A DNA stretch of 64,000 nucleotides. It comes from Pseudoscleropodium purum (taxonomy: Eukaryota; Streptophyta; Bryopsida; Hypnales; Brachytheciaceae). How positions within the stretch are numbered: the stretch's first letter is position 1; the number at the start of each line of letters is the position of its first letter. The position numbers and the translations under genes were made by a program. Positions 34,278-46,851 of this stretch are shown here, one piece after another. The notes under the pieces are model-generated. The model was not told the origin of the DNA, made no database searches, and worked only from the letters and a program-made list of their open reading frames with translations. The DNA lies in the NCBI GenBank assembly GCA_963969395.1, contig OZ017795.1, positions 1,488,001-1,552,000 of the forward strand, in the 5' to 3' direction.

Positions 34278-35601
34278 CTACAAAAAGTAGTACCTCACAA
34301 ACGTCTCAAAATGTGGGAGTGCTATCTTTTCAAAGACTTGAATTGAAAACTAAGACCCCATTTTACAATGATTGTGCCACGTCAGTTGTCCAAGTGAACT
34401 CCCCCCTTAATTTTTGTTTGTTGTCTAAAAAAATTAAAATGTGCTTGTCTCTATGGACATCCAGGTCATCAATTTGTCATCCTCAAATGAAAAGGACTAC
34501 TAGCGAGGACAAGGAATCACTAGTTCACTTGTAAGTTGCGCCCCAGTCCTAGAGAAGCTATGCTAAAGTCACCTTCTAGTGAAGTAAACAACGACAATGC
34601 ACATCATTGAGACTCGTAAATGATTGCCTTCTATATGTTCCACGGCCATCGAAGTCCATCACCCACAACACCCCTCAACCATGGAGCTTAAAATCGTTGA
34701 GAAATCCATTTAGAAAGTCCAGAAGTCCCTCATAGTCAACTGCAGTGACCAATGAGTCATTCCCAAGTAACCTTAAAGTGATGTTGAGTCGCATAATATC
34801 ATTGCAGTTTCTCAAGCCTAAACCGAACGGATTTTGGACATACAAATGCAACCACTGTCTATTTTTATCCATTATTCATCCTGCAAATCGTAGACATGAC
34901 TATGCTACGACTATACCAACGTAAAAGAAATTTGCCCCATGCAATTACAAAAGGAGAGTCATTCAGCAATTGGCCTCAAAAGGGTGATGGCCATGTTTTG
35001 TAGTGGAGACAAGTGTCCAATGAATGACTTTCTTTGCTACCATCAAAACAAAAAATGCACCTATTGGTCCAAAAATTGAATCATTTATGGGTGAATGATT
35101 ACCTATCACCAAGGATAGCGTCCTTCTAGACCGGTTCAAGAATCATCTTATTAATTTAGGTTGTTTGTTTTGTTTTGTTTGTTATGTTGAGATCTCCTAG
35201 ACTATGGGTCTCCCATTCGTGTGTTTGGTATCAACGGAAAGTCCTCAACAAAGAAGAATGCATAGGCTTAGTTTTGTGATGTTTCGACTTGAAGTGTGAA
35301 AGTTATTAAATTTCTAAGTTTTTATGAATTAAAAAAATTTAAACTAAAATTAAAAATAATCTTTTGTTTTGACCATAGCAACAACATGGTGCATGGGCTT
35401 GGTTTCGTGACATTCTAACCTATGACATGAAAGTTATTGAATTTTGAAGTTTTTTTTTAATTAAAATTTTTTTTTTTTTAAATTCTTTTTTTTGACCGTG
35501 GCAAGTGGCAACGGCACGGGGCATACCAGTTTCATCGAAATCCAACAATTTTAAAACTCCCGAGACAACAAAACACACATGCTCCTTGTGAGAAACATCA
35601 A

Positions 35602-36140
35602 TCAAATATAATGGAATGCTAAATAATCCCAGACTTCAATCGGGTTTTTCTGCATTAAATCACTGCGTACGATGTTCAAGCCGTTCCTTCCTTCCTTCCA
35701 CCCGAAAAGATCATCAGACGGCAGCCAGTTCAATTCTCGTGCACTAGCTCCCTTCAAGTTGATCTCCGCTTTTCGGATTGCATGATCGGGCTTCTTCACC
35801 TGAAGCTGCACGTTGATGAAGTGAAAGCACACTGCAAGGTATGTTATTAAATTAAGTAGACGTACTATCTGTCTGTCTGGAGGCCGGCCTAAGCTAAGAT
35901 CGATAATTAATAGGTTTTCACTTTTGTATCGATAATGAATTTAGATCCCCGTTTGGACCGGGTTCATTTGGATAAACCCCACTCACGCCTACTGTAAGTA
36001 AGTAAACTGCAAGAGAACACGTACCAAGCGGTGCAGGCATCCCTACCTTACCTGCAGTTCAGTTGTGATGCGGACCAGACCATCTATGGCTGAATTTGTC
36101 AAGATAGTCAAGCCATAGCCAGCTAGACCAGCAAAATCTT
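35602..36140 (-). pseudogene. Two exons of an unrecognised gene (partial or relic)
   Basis: Exon A (36140-36052) encodes EDFAGLAGYGLTILTNSA and continues to ITTELQ, ending at a textbook donor CAG|GTAAGG. Exon B (35805-35602) starts after an acceptor in 'aacgtgcag' and keeps the frame: LQVKKPDHAIRKAEI through EVWDYLAFHYI, then a stop. The GC content and codon-like composition stand out from the surroundings. Upstream of exon A is a branch-like CTAAC and a C-rich tract before CAG, so more exons should lie at higher coordinates, but none is obvious up to 36.6 kb. I cannot name the family. It may be the 3' end of a gene whose 5' part was lost. Confidence 0.4.
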
Positions 36141-37134
36141 CTGGCGGTTGGGTTGGGGTTCGTTAGATCGTCACTCCAGACTTTCCGTAAAGGTTTGAAA
36201 CACCGTTAATTAGCTAGTATGAATCGATCATGGGAATATGTGATGACAGCTCACAATTAAAGAATGCGATTGAAGTAGAATGGAATGAGAATCGTTCTTG
36301 GGATTCGATGCAATGGAACTCGACTAGCTGAACAGTTTAGTATTGATTTCAAATCACAAAATATTAGGCACTTCAAGCTAGAAGCTCTTTTGCCACTTCC
36401 TTGCTAAGGATTCTTCGGTTGTACTGTACAACGCGCCCCAAATCCAACGTGCTTGAAACTCGCTCATGGAATTGAACAATCCATGTTGAACCAATCAGCC
36501 ATGATGAGAAGCTCCAGCAAATTTCACTTCTTAATTTGGTCTCACTGGGTCACTATAAGGAAGCCGATCCATTTCCGGCCACTTTACCTATTTCACATAT
36601 GTGGAGCGCTGTTTTCTTGAGTGGAGAAATTTTCCCATCTACAGAAATAGAGTTTAGAAGGATTTCATATTTTTTTTCAGAATTTTATTTCTTAGAATTT
36701 AATTACTACAAATTTTTTAGTTGAAGATTTTGTTTGACATATTCTTGTCATACAAGTCTTCCTATTTCCAACCATAGGTTAGTTGCAAAATCAACCAAGA
36801 CTGCAACCAGTTGTAATGTGCCACAACTACATTGAAAATTGCGCCATCATGAATCTCTTGCTAATTGGAAAGAGTGTAGTCTATATGACAGGAATGGATC
36901 CCTGGTCAGAAATGGGTCTATTCCCTTAATTGAATGAAAACTATTTTTTTTCTTGGACATGGGTGAAATCCGCACTTCAAATGCCTTTAAGAAGTCGTAC
37001 AAATTAAAATTGGCCTTGATTGTAAAGGTTTTAAATCATTTTGAATTTCGAGAAGGAAAAAATGAGAAATTTGTTTTTTTGTATAATATTATAAAGTTCT
37101 AAAAAAGGAGGTTCTAAAAGCACTTAGGTTCTAG

Positions 37135-37236
37135 AATCACCCACTTCCTCAAATGTACATTATTTGTACATGTTGATTTTTTGTAGCCTTCAACAATGTA
37201 CAAACAGTGTACATTTGAGGAGGTGGACACTTTTAG
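37135..37236. repeat. Imperfect hairpin of about 100 bp
   Basis: The arm with CCTCAAATGTACATTATTTG pairs with CAAACAGTGTACATTTGAGG across a short T-rich loop; outer bases around 'ctaaaag' and 'cttttag' also pair. It is likely a foldback MITE or a small-RNA-like hairpin. The loop region has no special motif. Confidence 0.65.
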
Positions 37237-38109
37237 AGCCTTCTGCCAATTCAACTTCAAATTTTCATAACTAATTTCACAAAGCTCCAAAAAATATGAA
37301 ATTACTTGGGTTAGATGCCAATTTCACCTGTCTTCCAAGTAAAATTTACTGAAAAAAACATTTCAAGACTGAGTTTCACTTCTCCAAAAATCAGTTCCAG
37401 CTCTTAAAGCTCTTAAATAGGTGATTTGTGGACCTCCTACCTAAAGGCCGTTTCCCAGCTGGCGTTTGCAAACAGCAAGTGCTTAAGATAAAACTTCGGC
37501 ATTAAAAAGAAATCATTTTTTTTCCAAAGCAGTTCAGGTTCGGAACTGTAGAGATTGCTTCTTAATTAATTAGGTGGAGTTCCCACATACTTGGTAACTT
37601 ACCTTATTCAACTGTCGCAAGGGACCTCATGTAAGTTACCCCGCACATCCCATTACCGATTTCGGTCTAATAACCAAAAATAATCAAAATATAAATGATT
37701 CTGAAAATTAAAAATTCATCTTTACAAATCCAAGGAATTGTAATGAATATTCAAGTACTGGTAAAGATTTCACTGTTATTCAATGCTACCACATGTGCTC
37801 TAATCAATAGGTGGAGGGATTTTTTTTTATAATGAAATTCATTGTCCATAGTGAATCTTCAAAGGGTATGGGACAAATTAGAAGATGAGAGCTTGAGCAC
37901 TCATTGTCAAAAAGCAGGAATTGTGTGCAATGTAGAACTGCAAACCTCATGTAGGCATAGTAAAATAACTTTTTTCAAGAAACTTTGAAATAAAGAAAGT
38001 TGGTAAATGAAACTAACTTCCATCTCCAAAAATTCATTTGAGATCCCGAGACTCTAATAAAAAGTTTGAAACATAATTCAAAGAGGGGTTGGAACAAATC
38101 CCTACAATT

Positions 38110-38560
38110 TATTGCATATTAACCCTTAAATGCCCAAGGCTTTTTTTGAGCGTCTTGAGACTTTCTCTAAATTGAACTAGAAGCCAACTTTTTAATAAGT
38201 TGTATCAATTTTTTTTAATTGATTCCATACAAATTCAAACCAAATATGTTAAGTATCACATGGAAAAAGAGAAGCTAACAATATGATCTATGAATTGAAA
38301 GATTGTGATGTTTAATCATGAGGGTATTAAAACTATGACATCAAATTGAAGTCTTGCAATCTTCTTTTCACATGTCAAATCTAAACAATTGGTCACCCAA
38401 AAAATATGAGGGTTAAAGGGCAAAATATGCATAACCCCAATCAATTTACAACTTTTCAAAACCTCTTCTTTTATTTTCTTACATGAATTTTTCATGTTCT
38501 TTTTACTTTAAGATCTAGTGTATTTGAGAGCCCTGAACACTAGAAAATCAAGATATGCGG
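38110..38560 (+). repeat. Dispersed repeat, copy in plus orientation
   Basis: Contains 'cccttaaatgcccaaggc', 'aattgaactagaagcc' and 'ttaataagttgtatcaa'. The same landmarks occur in the same order, reverse-complemented, at 53690-54275. Non-coding. Confidence 0.7.
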
Positions 38561-40124
38561 TGGACACCCTAGCACAAAATCTTGAGTAGAAAATTCATAA
38601 TCATTTGTCATTATAATTATATTTTTGATGCAAAAAGTAGACTTTCAAGAAAATTTATCAAGTGTCATTGAGCTATATTTACTTGCACTTGCCATGTATT
38701 TGCAATTTAGCCATAACTAATTGAAATTTGGATGAAAAGATTAAGTAATTTTATCCACTAATTGGTTTTTGTGGTTAGGAGAAAAAGTATGTTGAAGTGG
38801 AGGTAGAGAACTTTGATCCCACTAATAGAGAGGTATTCACTTCTAAAGTTCATCATGATAGAACACCAATAATTAGTGATAGGTTTTCTTTCAAAAACAA
38901 AAACAAATAAATCACTAGTAGAAAGGTAAGCCAAGTAGACTTGAGAAGCATGTCCCTAAAGACCCAAATCTACTAAAGTGGGTCAAGTGGGTCTTTTCAT
39001 GGGGCTTTAAACTAGTCTATGTGACCCATATTTCTACTATTGGATAAAAGGCTACTTAGATTACAAAGATTGCATATTAATCCATGAATATTTTTTTATG
39101 TTCATAAATTGAGTTGAGAGTATAACAAAATATATATTTTTTTTAAACTTTGATTTTCAACCTTTAAAAGTTTGTTTAAGTAGAAATAGGTACTAGATGG
39201 GAATAAAAACTAATTGGTTTATGATTCTCAAATGAATTAGAAGACACTAATCCCAATAATGACATTGTTCTAGCAAAAAAACTAAACCATGAGGAACTTT
39301 TTTTGAATTTATTTGAAATTTGAGTTAAAAAAAATGAATCTTGTAACTATTTTTTGAAAGAAGATGCTTTCATTTCCCCCAAAACATGAACTCTTCATCA
39401 CTTCATCGTCACTAGTCCATGTAGAATGAATTAAATCTTCCCACATGCACTAAAATATTTTCTTCAAGAACCAAATTTTTTTTTTTAAATTTAAAATTAA
39501 ATTCTTGTTTTGTTTTGCTTGATGAACTCTATTTTGAGCTTAGTGTCACTAGACTTGTGCTCCCATTCACCAATTCAAATAAATATTACATCCATACAAA
39601 GCTAGTGTATTTTTTAATTTTCAAATAGCCTAATTAAAAATTGAGATCATATCATCCTACCCAAATTCTCAATTATCTCCCAATGTTACAAAAGGTCTTT
39701 CTAGGGTTACATAATTATTCAACAAAGAATGTTGGATTTGACCTTGTAAGTACTATAATTTATTCTTTTGGTCCCTCCCTTTCTTTCTAACTTAAAACTA
39801 TATAACACTCTTACCTTAGTCTTCTTTGTATACTCTTTTTCTAATAGAATCTTGGTCTCATCACTTCCATCTAAAATACAAAATAAATAAGTAAAATCTT
39901 ATTGCAAATCACAATTTTCATTATCTTTGACATGCTAAACAATCCAGAAGTGTGCAGTGGATGACTTTCTATATCACAATCAAAATGAAGAATGTACCTA
40001 TTGGTTTATAAATTGGCTGCCATGTAGCTTCGGTAAATACTTGAGCACTTAGGTGGGAATGCACAAAGATTTATTGCTGATTTAAGGCCATCGTAAGGCC
40101 AGGTGGGAACGTACCTTAAGTGAA

Positions 40125-40677
40125 TATAAGGTAAACCTGCCTATGACAGGCAAATCACCCATGACAGGCACCTAGGGAACTCCCCCATTACAGTCTTCCA
40201 TCAACCCATGAGAAACTTTTTCTTAAAAATAGAATTAAGACTACATTAGGTTGATTTTTAGTTGTCATCAAAGCTTTGGAATATGGTTATGGAGTTATTA
40301 ATAACTGTGATAGAACATTGACACCTTTCTAGTGTAAACTGTTAGTAAAAAGTTATTTTTTAATTTCTTTATGTCATATCCATGTTAGGAAATCTTGTAA
40401 CCATGTTAAAGAATGTTATGACTGCTTTGGGTGGTAAGATGACCATCATGGAAACACTTTTCTGCTGATTTGGGGTAGTCTAAAGACTTTTTGGGGCAAA
40501 CTGGACAGCAAACTTCGAAAATTCACAAAAAATTCATATTTTGTCGAAAAAATAAAATTCTAGTTGCTTCCTTCATTTCTCACATTTGTCTTTGTACAAA
40601 AAAAAATCAGATTTTTTTTGTCAATGGCAATAGGACAGATCAGCCATTCTGCCTGTCATAGGCAGGTTTACCTTATA
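40125..40677. mobile_element. Non-autonomous TIR element, 553 bp, perfect 28-bp ends
   Basis: The terminal repeats at 40125-40152 and 40650-40677 are perfect 28-bp inverted copies; the left end begins TATAAGGTAAACCTGCCTAT and includes an internal short palindrome around CCTGCC...GACAGG. The outer TATA is itself palindromic, so the duplication (TA, ATA or TATA) cannot be resolved. The interior is non-coding. The perfect ends suggest recent activity. Confidence 0.85.
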
Positions 40678-40734
40678 AGGGGAAGCAGGCACACTTCAAA
40701 CCAACATTCATTACCAATTCACACTTCGTCCAAA

Positions 40735-40870
40735 AAATGAATTTTCAAATTGGTCTCCCGGCCCATTTCTCACATTTGCCTTTATTGATGGAAAAAAAAA
40801 ACAAAACAATGCCAACAGCTAGGGCAAGCCGGTCATTCCGTGCCTGTCATTGGCTGGTCAACCTTAGTCA
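40735..40870 (+). mobile_element. Partial second copy of the 28-bp-TIR element
   Basis: The stretch 'catttctcacatttgcctttat' through 'gtgcctgtcattggctgg' aligns with the right third of 40125-40677. It ends with a decayed terminus near 40867. Its left part is absent. Confidence 0.6.
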
Positions 40871-40979
40871 TATTAACTTATTACAACTTATTACTGTACA
40901 GTACAAAACCATGCAAGGCATGTTGGGGTCCTTGGGGAACGTGGAAAAGCCCCCCTTCCTTCTAATTCCAGTGACCGGC

Positions 40980-41390
40980 CGACTCCCCCTCTCATCCCAC
41001 GTGGCACTTCGAACTCGTCGCCCAGTCAGATCCCAGTCTGGCCACACTCAGGTGGGGCCCTCCCTCCCAATAACTACAAGTTAAGAAAGTCAACAACTCC
41101 GCGCTCGCCAGCACGACGTCCACCTCAGATAGATGTGGAACCCTGAGACGCCTAGTCAGCAAGACACGCTGGCACGGCACGAACTCACTACACAAGTCAC
41201 GAATGGGGACATGGCACCACGGCAACCCCATCCTATCCCACGGAAGGCGCGCCACAGACGGAACTCCCGTGACCTAATTGAAATAATCACCGGCAGAGGG
41301 ACGCGCCACGAAAAACGTGAGGAAGAGTGTTTCCTTTGTGTTTTGCAAAGGAAACATGGGCCTTTTTTTCAGAAACAGAGGTAGAAGTAA
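40980..41390. other. GC-rich, CpG-containing island without a clear gene
   Basis: A sudden block of GC-rich DNA in an AT-rich setting, with a G-box (CCCACGTGGCA near 40998), several CpG sites and open frames on both strands, none of which resembles a known protein or has good splice signals. It might be a promoter or 5' exon of a non-coding RNA, or a decayed gene end. Confidence 0.4.
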
Positions 41391-42419
41391 CTGAGGTAAG
41401 GTAGTGAGTGAGGTGGGTACACCCAAAATTGCACCCTACTTAGAACTGCCATCATTACGGTGTGTACGTCTCCACAAGTAATATGTACACATGTGGAAGA
41501 AATGATTTGATAACATATGCTGGAAAAAGAAATTGGGACCCAATGTTCAAAAATTGATATATTTCAATCCAAAATAACATGTTTTTTGGGTGTGTTGGAA
41601 CAATCCTGTACTTGCCAATGAGGAAAACAATAAAATTTGGATAGGGATAATCATAGTAACTGAGGGTACAATAGCAAAAAAGTGGCGGTTTTTTGGAAGG
41701 TATCTACCTTAAGCAAAGGCTCTTACTGTAGGGTGTTTCTTTTAAGTGGATAGTCAAAATATATAGTTTTGTTTAGTTTTTAATTTTCAATAAAAAAATT
41801 CTATATTTCAATTTTCATTGGTAACCTACCATGAAAAATGTGAGAGAGGTCATATTAGGAACTCTATAAGGTGTCTCTTTTGAGTGGGTAGGGATAGTCA
41901 AAATGTTTTTAATTACATTCCATTACCCCCATAAAAAAAGAGAAGAATCAAAATTCTACATTCATTTTTCATTACTTTTAGATTATAATTATATATATCT
42001 AAATTTTAATTTAATTAATTAATTTAATTTAATTTTTGAATAGGCATGTGTGCTAACAATTGAAATGGGATATGTGACTATATGCCTTGTCTATATATAT
42101 GTCACATACCATACAAAGTGTCAATATGGGTATGCCATATTATGTCATATTTATACTCAAGTGTCAATATCTGTATCCCAATATTGTACACGGTACCCAC
42201 GTGCCCATATACATATACACATCAGCGTATACCATATATTTTAGGGTGTTTTAAAAGTATATATATTAAGAAGGGTCCACTGTTGGGTTTTTAATTTAAA
42301 TTTAAATTTTTATAAATATTTGGAAGACAAGCGGGTTCAGTTGTCACTTTTCAGGTGATATTGATAGTACAGCGTTTTGCTGTAGAAGGCGGCTGAGCTC
42401 ATACATTCCTTTTGTAGCT

Positions 42420-42920
42420 TCATTTCTTCAATTTGCTGCGGCTCAGTAGTGTTTGCTCCAGGCTCACTTGCTGTTGCATGCACACCATCGCCTTCATGGT
42501 CACTGCCGTTTGTTGAGCTTCGTTTGCGATTGATTCCTCACGCGTGCGCTCTGTTTTTTTTGGAAGGGGATGCAATTCAAGGTGGGAGCTTTGAGTCTTG
42601 CTCATTGATTTTCTTTACTTGGTGTGTCTGTGCTGGATCTGGGTCTGGATCTATCGGAGCGGGTGATTGACTATTCGTCTGGAGGTGGTGTTTTGGTTGC
42701 TGTATATTTGCCGAAGGTGGTGGTGGAATTGCAGTGACTGAGGGACTGAGGGACGGCTGTTGTGTGAAATTTCTTTGAGAAAAATTGTTTGCGGTGATGT
42801 TTGCATGGTGGATGTTGGTGGGAGCGGCGCGAGTGGATCGAGAGGATTATTTTTTAATTTTGTTGAGCTTGCGGGGTTGCAGGCTTGTGAGGGTGTTGAG
42901 GTCCTCGGGAAGGTCTAGCT
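42420..42920 (-). pseudogene. Possible decayed coding remnant
   Basis: On the minus strand, frames rich in Pro, Gln and Asn (…PPPPSANIQQPKHH…) run from about 42910 to 42600. They are followed after a frame change by SIANEAQQTAVTMKAM and MQQQVSLEQTLLSR up to 42420. An in-frame stop and the shift mean it is not an intact gene. The Gln-rich helical end is reminiscent of C-termini of Myb/SANT-like transposon partner proteins, but that is weak. It may also be chance. Confidence 0.2.
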
Positions 42921-43889
42921 CGTCATTATTTCGGGTGTAATCTCTTTAGGCTTAGAGGATAGGTTGTGAGACATGAGTTTCGAAAGTGTAGAATTGATTT
43001 GGGAGCGTGTTGGGGTCTGTCAGGGATGTGCGAAGGGTGTGGTGGTGAGATTGAGGATAGTGATGGAGGCATTTTGTGTCGTAGGCTCGTTTCTTGGAAT
43101 TACCGAAGGGTTGGTATACATGTATTCCCTCTTCTTTTCCGTTGGTCGTTATTGGTCGTTACCAGACTACTGACGGTAATATTTCTGCCGTTTAATTCTT
43201 GGTGCGAGTTTATTTCCACCGCGAATATTTTCGTGAAAATATGGGAGGTCTCCATCTTTGGCCATCTTTTCGTGATCGTGTTGTAATCTTGCTGTGCGTT
43301 GCCTGTCACTTTAGCTCCAGTTTACGATCAACAGAAAAGTGTGGCACAAGTTAAAAACAATCTATCGTTTGACGGGATTCTGCGGCTTTCTGTGTTTGCT
43401 TGATTGCACGAACCCACCTTTGGAATCTGTACGCCAGCCACGCGGGGTACCATAACCGCCATAGGAAAGTGACAGACAGTCTGATGTGTGACGTGGGTAC
43501 GTGCTGTAGTATCTGGAGCTTTCGATTTGAAAGGGATTGGTGGGTAGGATTGTTGGGAACCTTGCACGTTCCTCCTGCTTAATTTTCTGCTGAAAGGGCT
43601 ACATTGTTGACAAACAAGCAATCTCAGATTTTCTCCCTGTCTTTTTATACAGCTTCTGTTGTGTTTGTGCCTGCGCAAATTTCCCCTGAAGTTTATTGTC
43701 AGCTCGGTCCTAAACTCTCTTGCTTTTACTCTTTGAGACTGAACCGCACACATTTGCTGTTGCTGTACAGGGATGACCATAGCGGCCACGTCGAGCAGAA
43801 GTTCGTGATTATGCTCGCGTAGTCTTCAGTTTTTATCTATTGCTGGCTTGTGTTCTTCAATTCATTGTTGCGCTAGAACTTCCGCAGTC

Positions 43890-45981
43890 ATGGACAGCGT
43901 AGATGCGAAGTCGGGAGTGAACGGGATCATTGGGCAGAAACGCATGCGGGAGGAGGCGGACGAGGACGTAAAGATAAACAGCGAGGTGCTGAGGAAATGG
44001 ATGGATCCCGTTCAAGGTTTGGCGACTATGCGTCGCGAGTTTGGTGAACATGGTGGCGTCAACATGTCTATTGAAGCTTCCACCACTTTCACAGTGATGG
44101 AACCGGAGACCATGAGCAAGATGTTTGAAGGAAAGCTTGGTCCGGACCGAGATTTCTACATCTATAGCAGGTGTGCATGCTTCCGACTCTGAATCTGTAC
44201 ATTGTGTGTATCCTTTCACTTGCAACGATTTAAGGACATTTTAAGGACTCTAGAAGCATAAGAGTGGCCAGTCATGTAAGGTTGTTTTTTCTCGTTCTGA
44301 TGTTACAGCGAAGTGCTGCTTCACCATATGAGTTAAATTTCTACTTGAATACATACACCATTTATTTCCATGTCATTTCAACTTAGGATGATTGAGTGCT
44401 TGCTAACCCTGAAATGGAATTTCATGTAGGCATTACAACCCCACAGTGCTGAACTTGTCGAGGCAAATGGCAGCAATGGAAGGAACGCAAGCCGCTTACT
44501 GCACCGCCAGTGGAATGTCAGCGATATCCTGCGTGCTAATGCAACTCTGCAGCTCCGGTGATCACATTGTGGCCTCAAATTGCTTATATGGTGGCACGTA
44601 TGCTTTCTTAGCCCATTTTCTTCCACGAACGTCCAACATTACCACCACTTTCGTTGATGTTGGAGATTTTCGTTCTGTTAGGGACGCTATCAAGCCTTCT
44701 ACCAAGGTGTTATATTTCGAATCTGTGTCGAATCCGCAGTTGAATGTGGCGAACATCCCAATCCTGGCAGGTATGTATTTTCGGGACCTAATTTGAAAAT
44801 TTTCATTACGGAAGCTGTTTTCTATCATTGTTTGATATCTTTTGCATTCAAGAGTATTGGATTAAGTTAGAGGATAGAGTTTTCAACTCTTTAAGCATTT
44901 GAACATACGGAGGGGTGCGATATTTGGGAGATATGTAGAGCACTGGAGAGGTCTTTGGATACAAAAGCCAAACCTTTTGAGGGCAATTTTTTTTCACTGT
45001 ATGAACTTCTAATTCAAATTCAGATAGGGAGGTTGTAGAGCACTATAAACAACCCCATTTCCATTCAAAGATCAGTGGCCATTGTCATTTAGCTTACACA
45101 AATTGCTACTATTAAGTCTAACCAAGTTTATGAGTAGATGAGTCAGCTTTAAGTAATTGGAGTCATTGTAGGAGACCAGATCAGATCCCAAACTTGAATA
45201 TTTTAGTATCCTCTTCCTTCCTATTCATTTGATATGTTCATAACTTGTTCCTGCAGGCATAGCTCATGAGAACGGTGTCAAGGTCGTAGTAGACAACACA
45301 TTCTCGCCGATCATCATATCTCCGGTTCGTCATGGTGCGGATGTGGTGGTTCACAGCATGACGAAATTCATCAGTGGCTCCAGCGACATCATAGCAGGGG
45401 CAGTCTGCGGCCCGGCCAACCTTATCTCCTCAATGATGGGCTTACACCAAGGCGCGATCATGCTTCTTGGGCCAACAATGAATCCTCAAGTGGCATTCAA
45501 TCTTGCCATGCGACTTCCCCATTTGGAGTTGCGCATGAAGGAGCATTGTAACCGGGCAATGTTTTATTCCACTAAACTGAAACGGCTGGGCATGGACGTG
45601 ATTTACCCAGGCTTGGAGGAGCATCCTCAACATAAACTCATGGAGGAGCTCCTGAATGAAGGCTACGGGTTTGGGGGAATGCTTTGCCTGGATTTAAAAA
45701 CCACGAACAGAGCAAACGACCTCATGCGGCACTTGCAAAACGTGTCTCAGTTCGGATTGATGGCCGTCAGCCTTGGATATCACGACACGCTCATGTCGTG
45801 CTCGGGGTCCAGCACCAGCAGTGAGCTCAGCAAGGAGGAGCAAGACTCGGCTGGCATTTCTGCAGGTCTCGTTCGGATGTCGATAGGGTTGACAGGCTCT
45901 CCGGAGAAGCGATGGTCGCAACTCCTGGACGCTCTCAAAGCGGTGAAACTTGTTCCAGACAGCACCAAGGGCAAGGATTGA
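43890..45981 (+). CDS. Methionine gamma-lyase (PLP-dependent, cystathionine gamma-synthase family)
   Basis: The enzyme cleaves L-methionine to methanethiol, 2-oxobutyrate and ammonia, linking methionine breakdown to isoleucine supply. Three exons were placed: 43890-44170, 44430-44770 and 45257-45981, all with GT-AG boundaries and continuous phase. They encode 448 residues, close to the plant enzyme's usual size. The start is ATG GAC at 43890. Key features are YSRHYNP (Tyr92 and Arg94 reach the neighbouring subunit's cofactor), SGM at 121-123, LYGGT with Tyr147 stacking on PLP, DNTF with Asp220, and the PLP lysine in SMTKFISG (Lys244). There is no obvious transit peptide, so it is probably cytosolic, as in Arabidopsis MGL. 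The extended match around YCTASGMSAIS favours MGL over plastid cystathionine gamma-synthase. Its 3' end faces the monooxygenase gene. Confidence 0.93.
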
Positions 45982-46851
45982 GCTTCCGTCATCACTGTTA
46001 TGACCATCCCAGTGCATTTTTAGGGACTTTCCGGGTCACTGAGCAGCAGGAGATTTCTAAGTGTGATTATTTCTGCACTCTATTCTCTGAAGATGGAGCT
46101 GTAGATTATACCCATATCCAGGAGACACGGATTGAAGATCACTGAGAGGAGATTCCTCTTATTCGTATAGGTCAATGATATTGAATTGGATTTGAAGTAG
46201 CAGTGGTACTGTGCAGTACTTTCAGTCGTACTACTAACAGTCTCCCTGATGTCATGTAAGATGTCCGAAGTGCACAGACAGAGAAAAACTGTGACGTGAA
46301 TAGAACTAAGTGAGACAATGTACAGACATTTTCTGTGTGCCAGAAAAATAAACATTAAATCGTGTACAGTAACAAGTGTTTGATTCACGGCTCAATGCAA
46401 TGCGAGATCTCTGCTTGATATTACAAAGTTAAGGTTGAGGCACCAGTAGTCGATCATTTAAGCAATTTTGGAGCAGATTGTGTGTGCAGTATGAGGAGGT
46501 AGAAATTTTTCCCATGTAGGAAGATAGGAAATATGGGGATAGCAAAAAATTCAGAATTTTATTCCCAAAATTAATGTGAATTTTGGGAGCCAAAAAGTGC
46601 ATTTCACTAGTAGTCAATATGTAGAGTCTTCCAATTCTGATCATTCAAGAATTACTTTTCCGCTCACTACTTCATACTTCTTGCTCACTACAAGACATGT
46701 ATCATAACCTTATTAGTCTCAATCTTGAAATGGACCGAAAAAAACCATTCCAAGCTTGAGTTCTAGCCTAAGATTGCAAATAGTGCACCCTACAGGTTGG
46801 GTACTGGGCTTGGCTGACAATTGTTGCCTCAACCTTACTGCTGTGCAATTT

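Larger units (their letters stand above)
31190..34900 (+). mobile_element. CACTA-type transposon: one terminus and decayed body
   Basis: The left end reads CACTACAAGAAAATGGCC at 31190, the classic plant CACTA (En/Spm) terminus, preceded by GAG as a possible 3-bp duplication. The region to about 33.8 kb is rich in short direct and inverted words around 'tagtcat' and 'gtagtcat', as expected of CACTA subterminal repeats. A transposase-like remnant follows at 34026-34277. I could not find the matching TTCTTGTAGTG terminus in the window, so the right boundary (34900) is arbitrary. The element is either truncated or carries later insertions. Confidence 0.5.
36141..40124. other. Gene-free intergenic DNA with repeats
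   Basis: Beyond the hairpin at 37135-37236 and the dispersed repeat at 38110-38560, this is AT-rich sequence without supportable genes. The stretch near 39950-40010 resembles 35005-35070 ('gaatgactttct' followed by 'cctattggt'), which marks another dispersed repeat. Confidence 0.5.

Noticed and set aside
43328..43789. 153-codon minus-strand frame upstream of methionine gamma-lyase
   Set aside because: Overlaps the probable promoter/5' UTR; translation has no domain character and no splice context.
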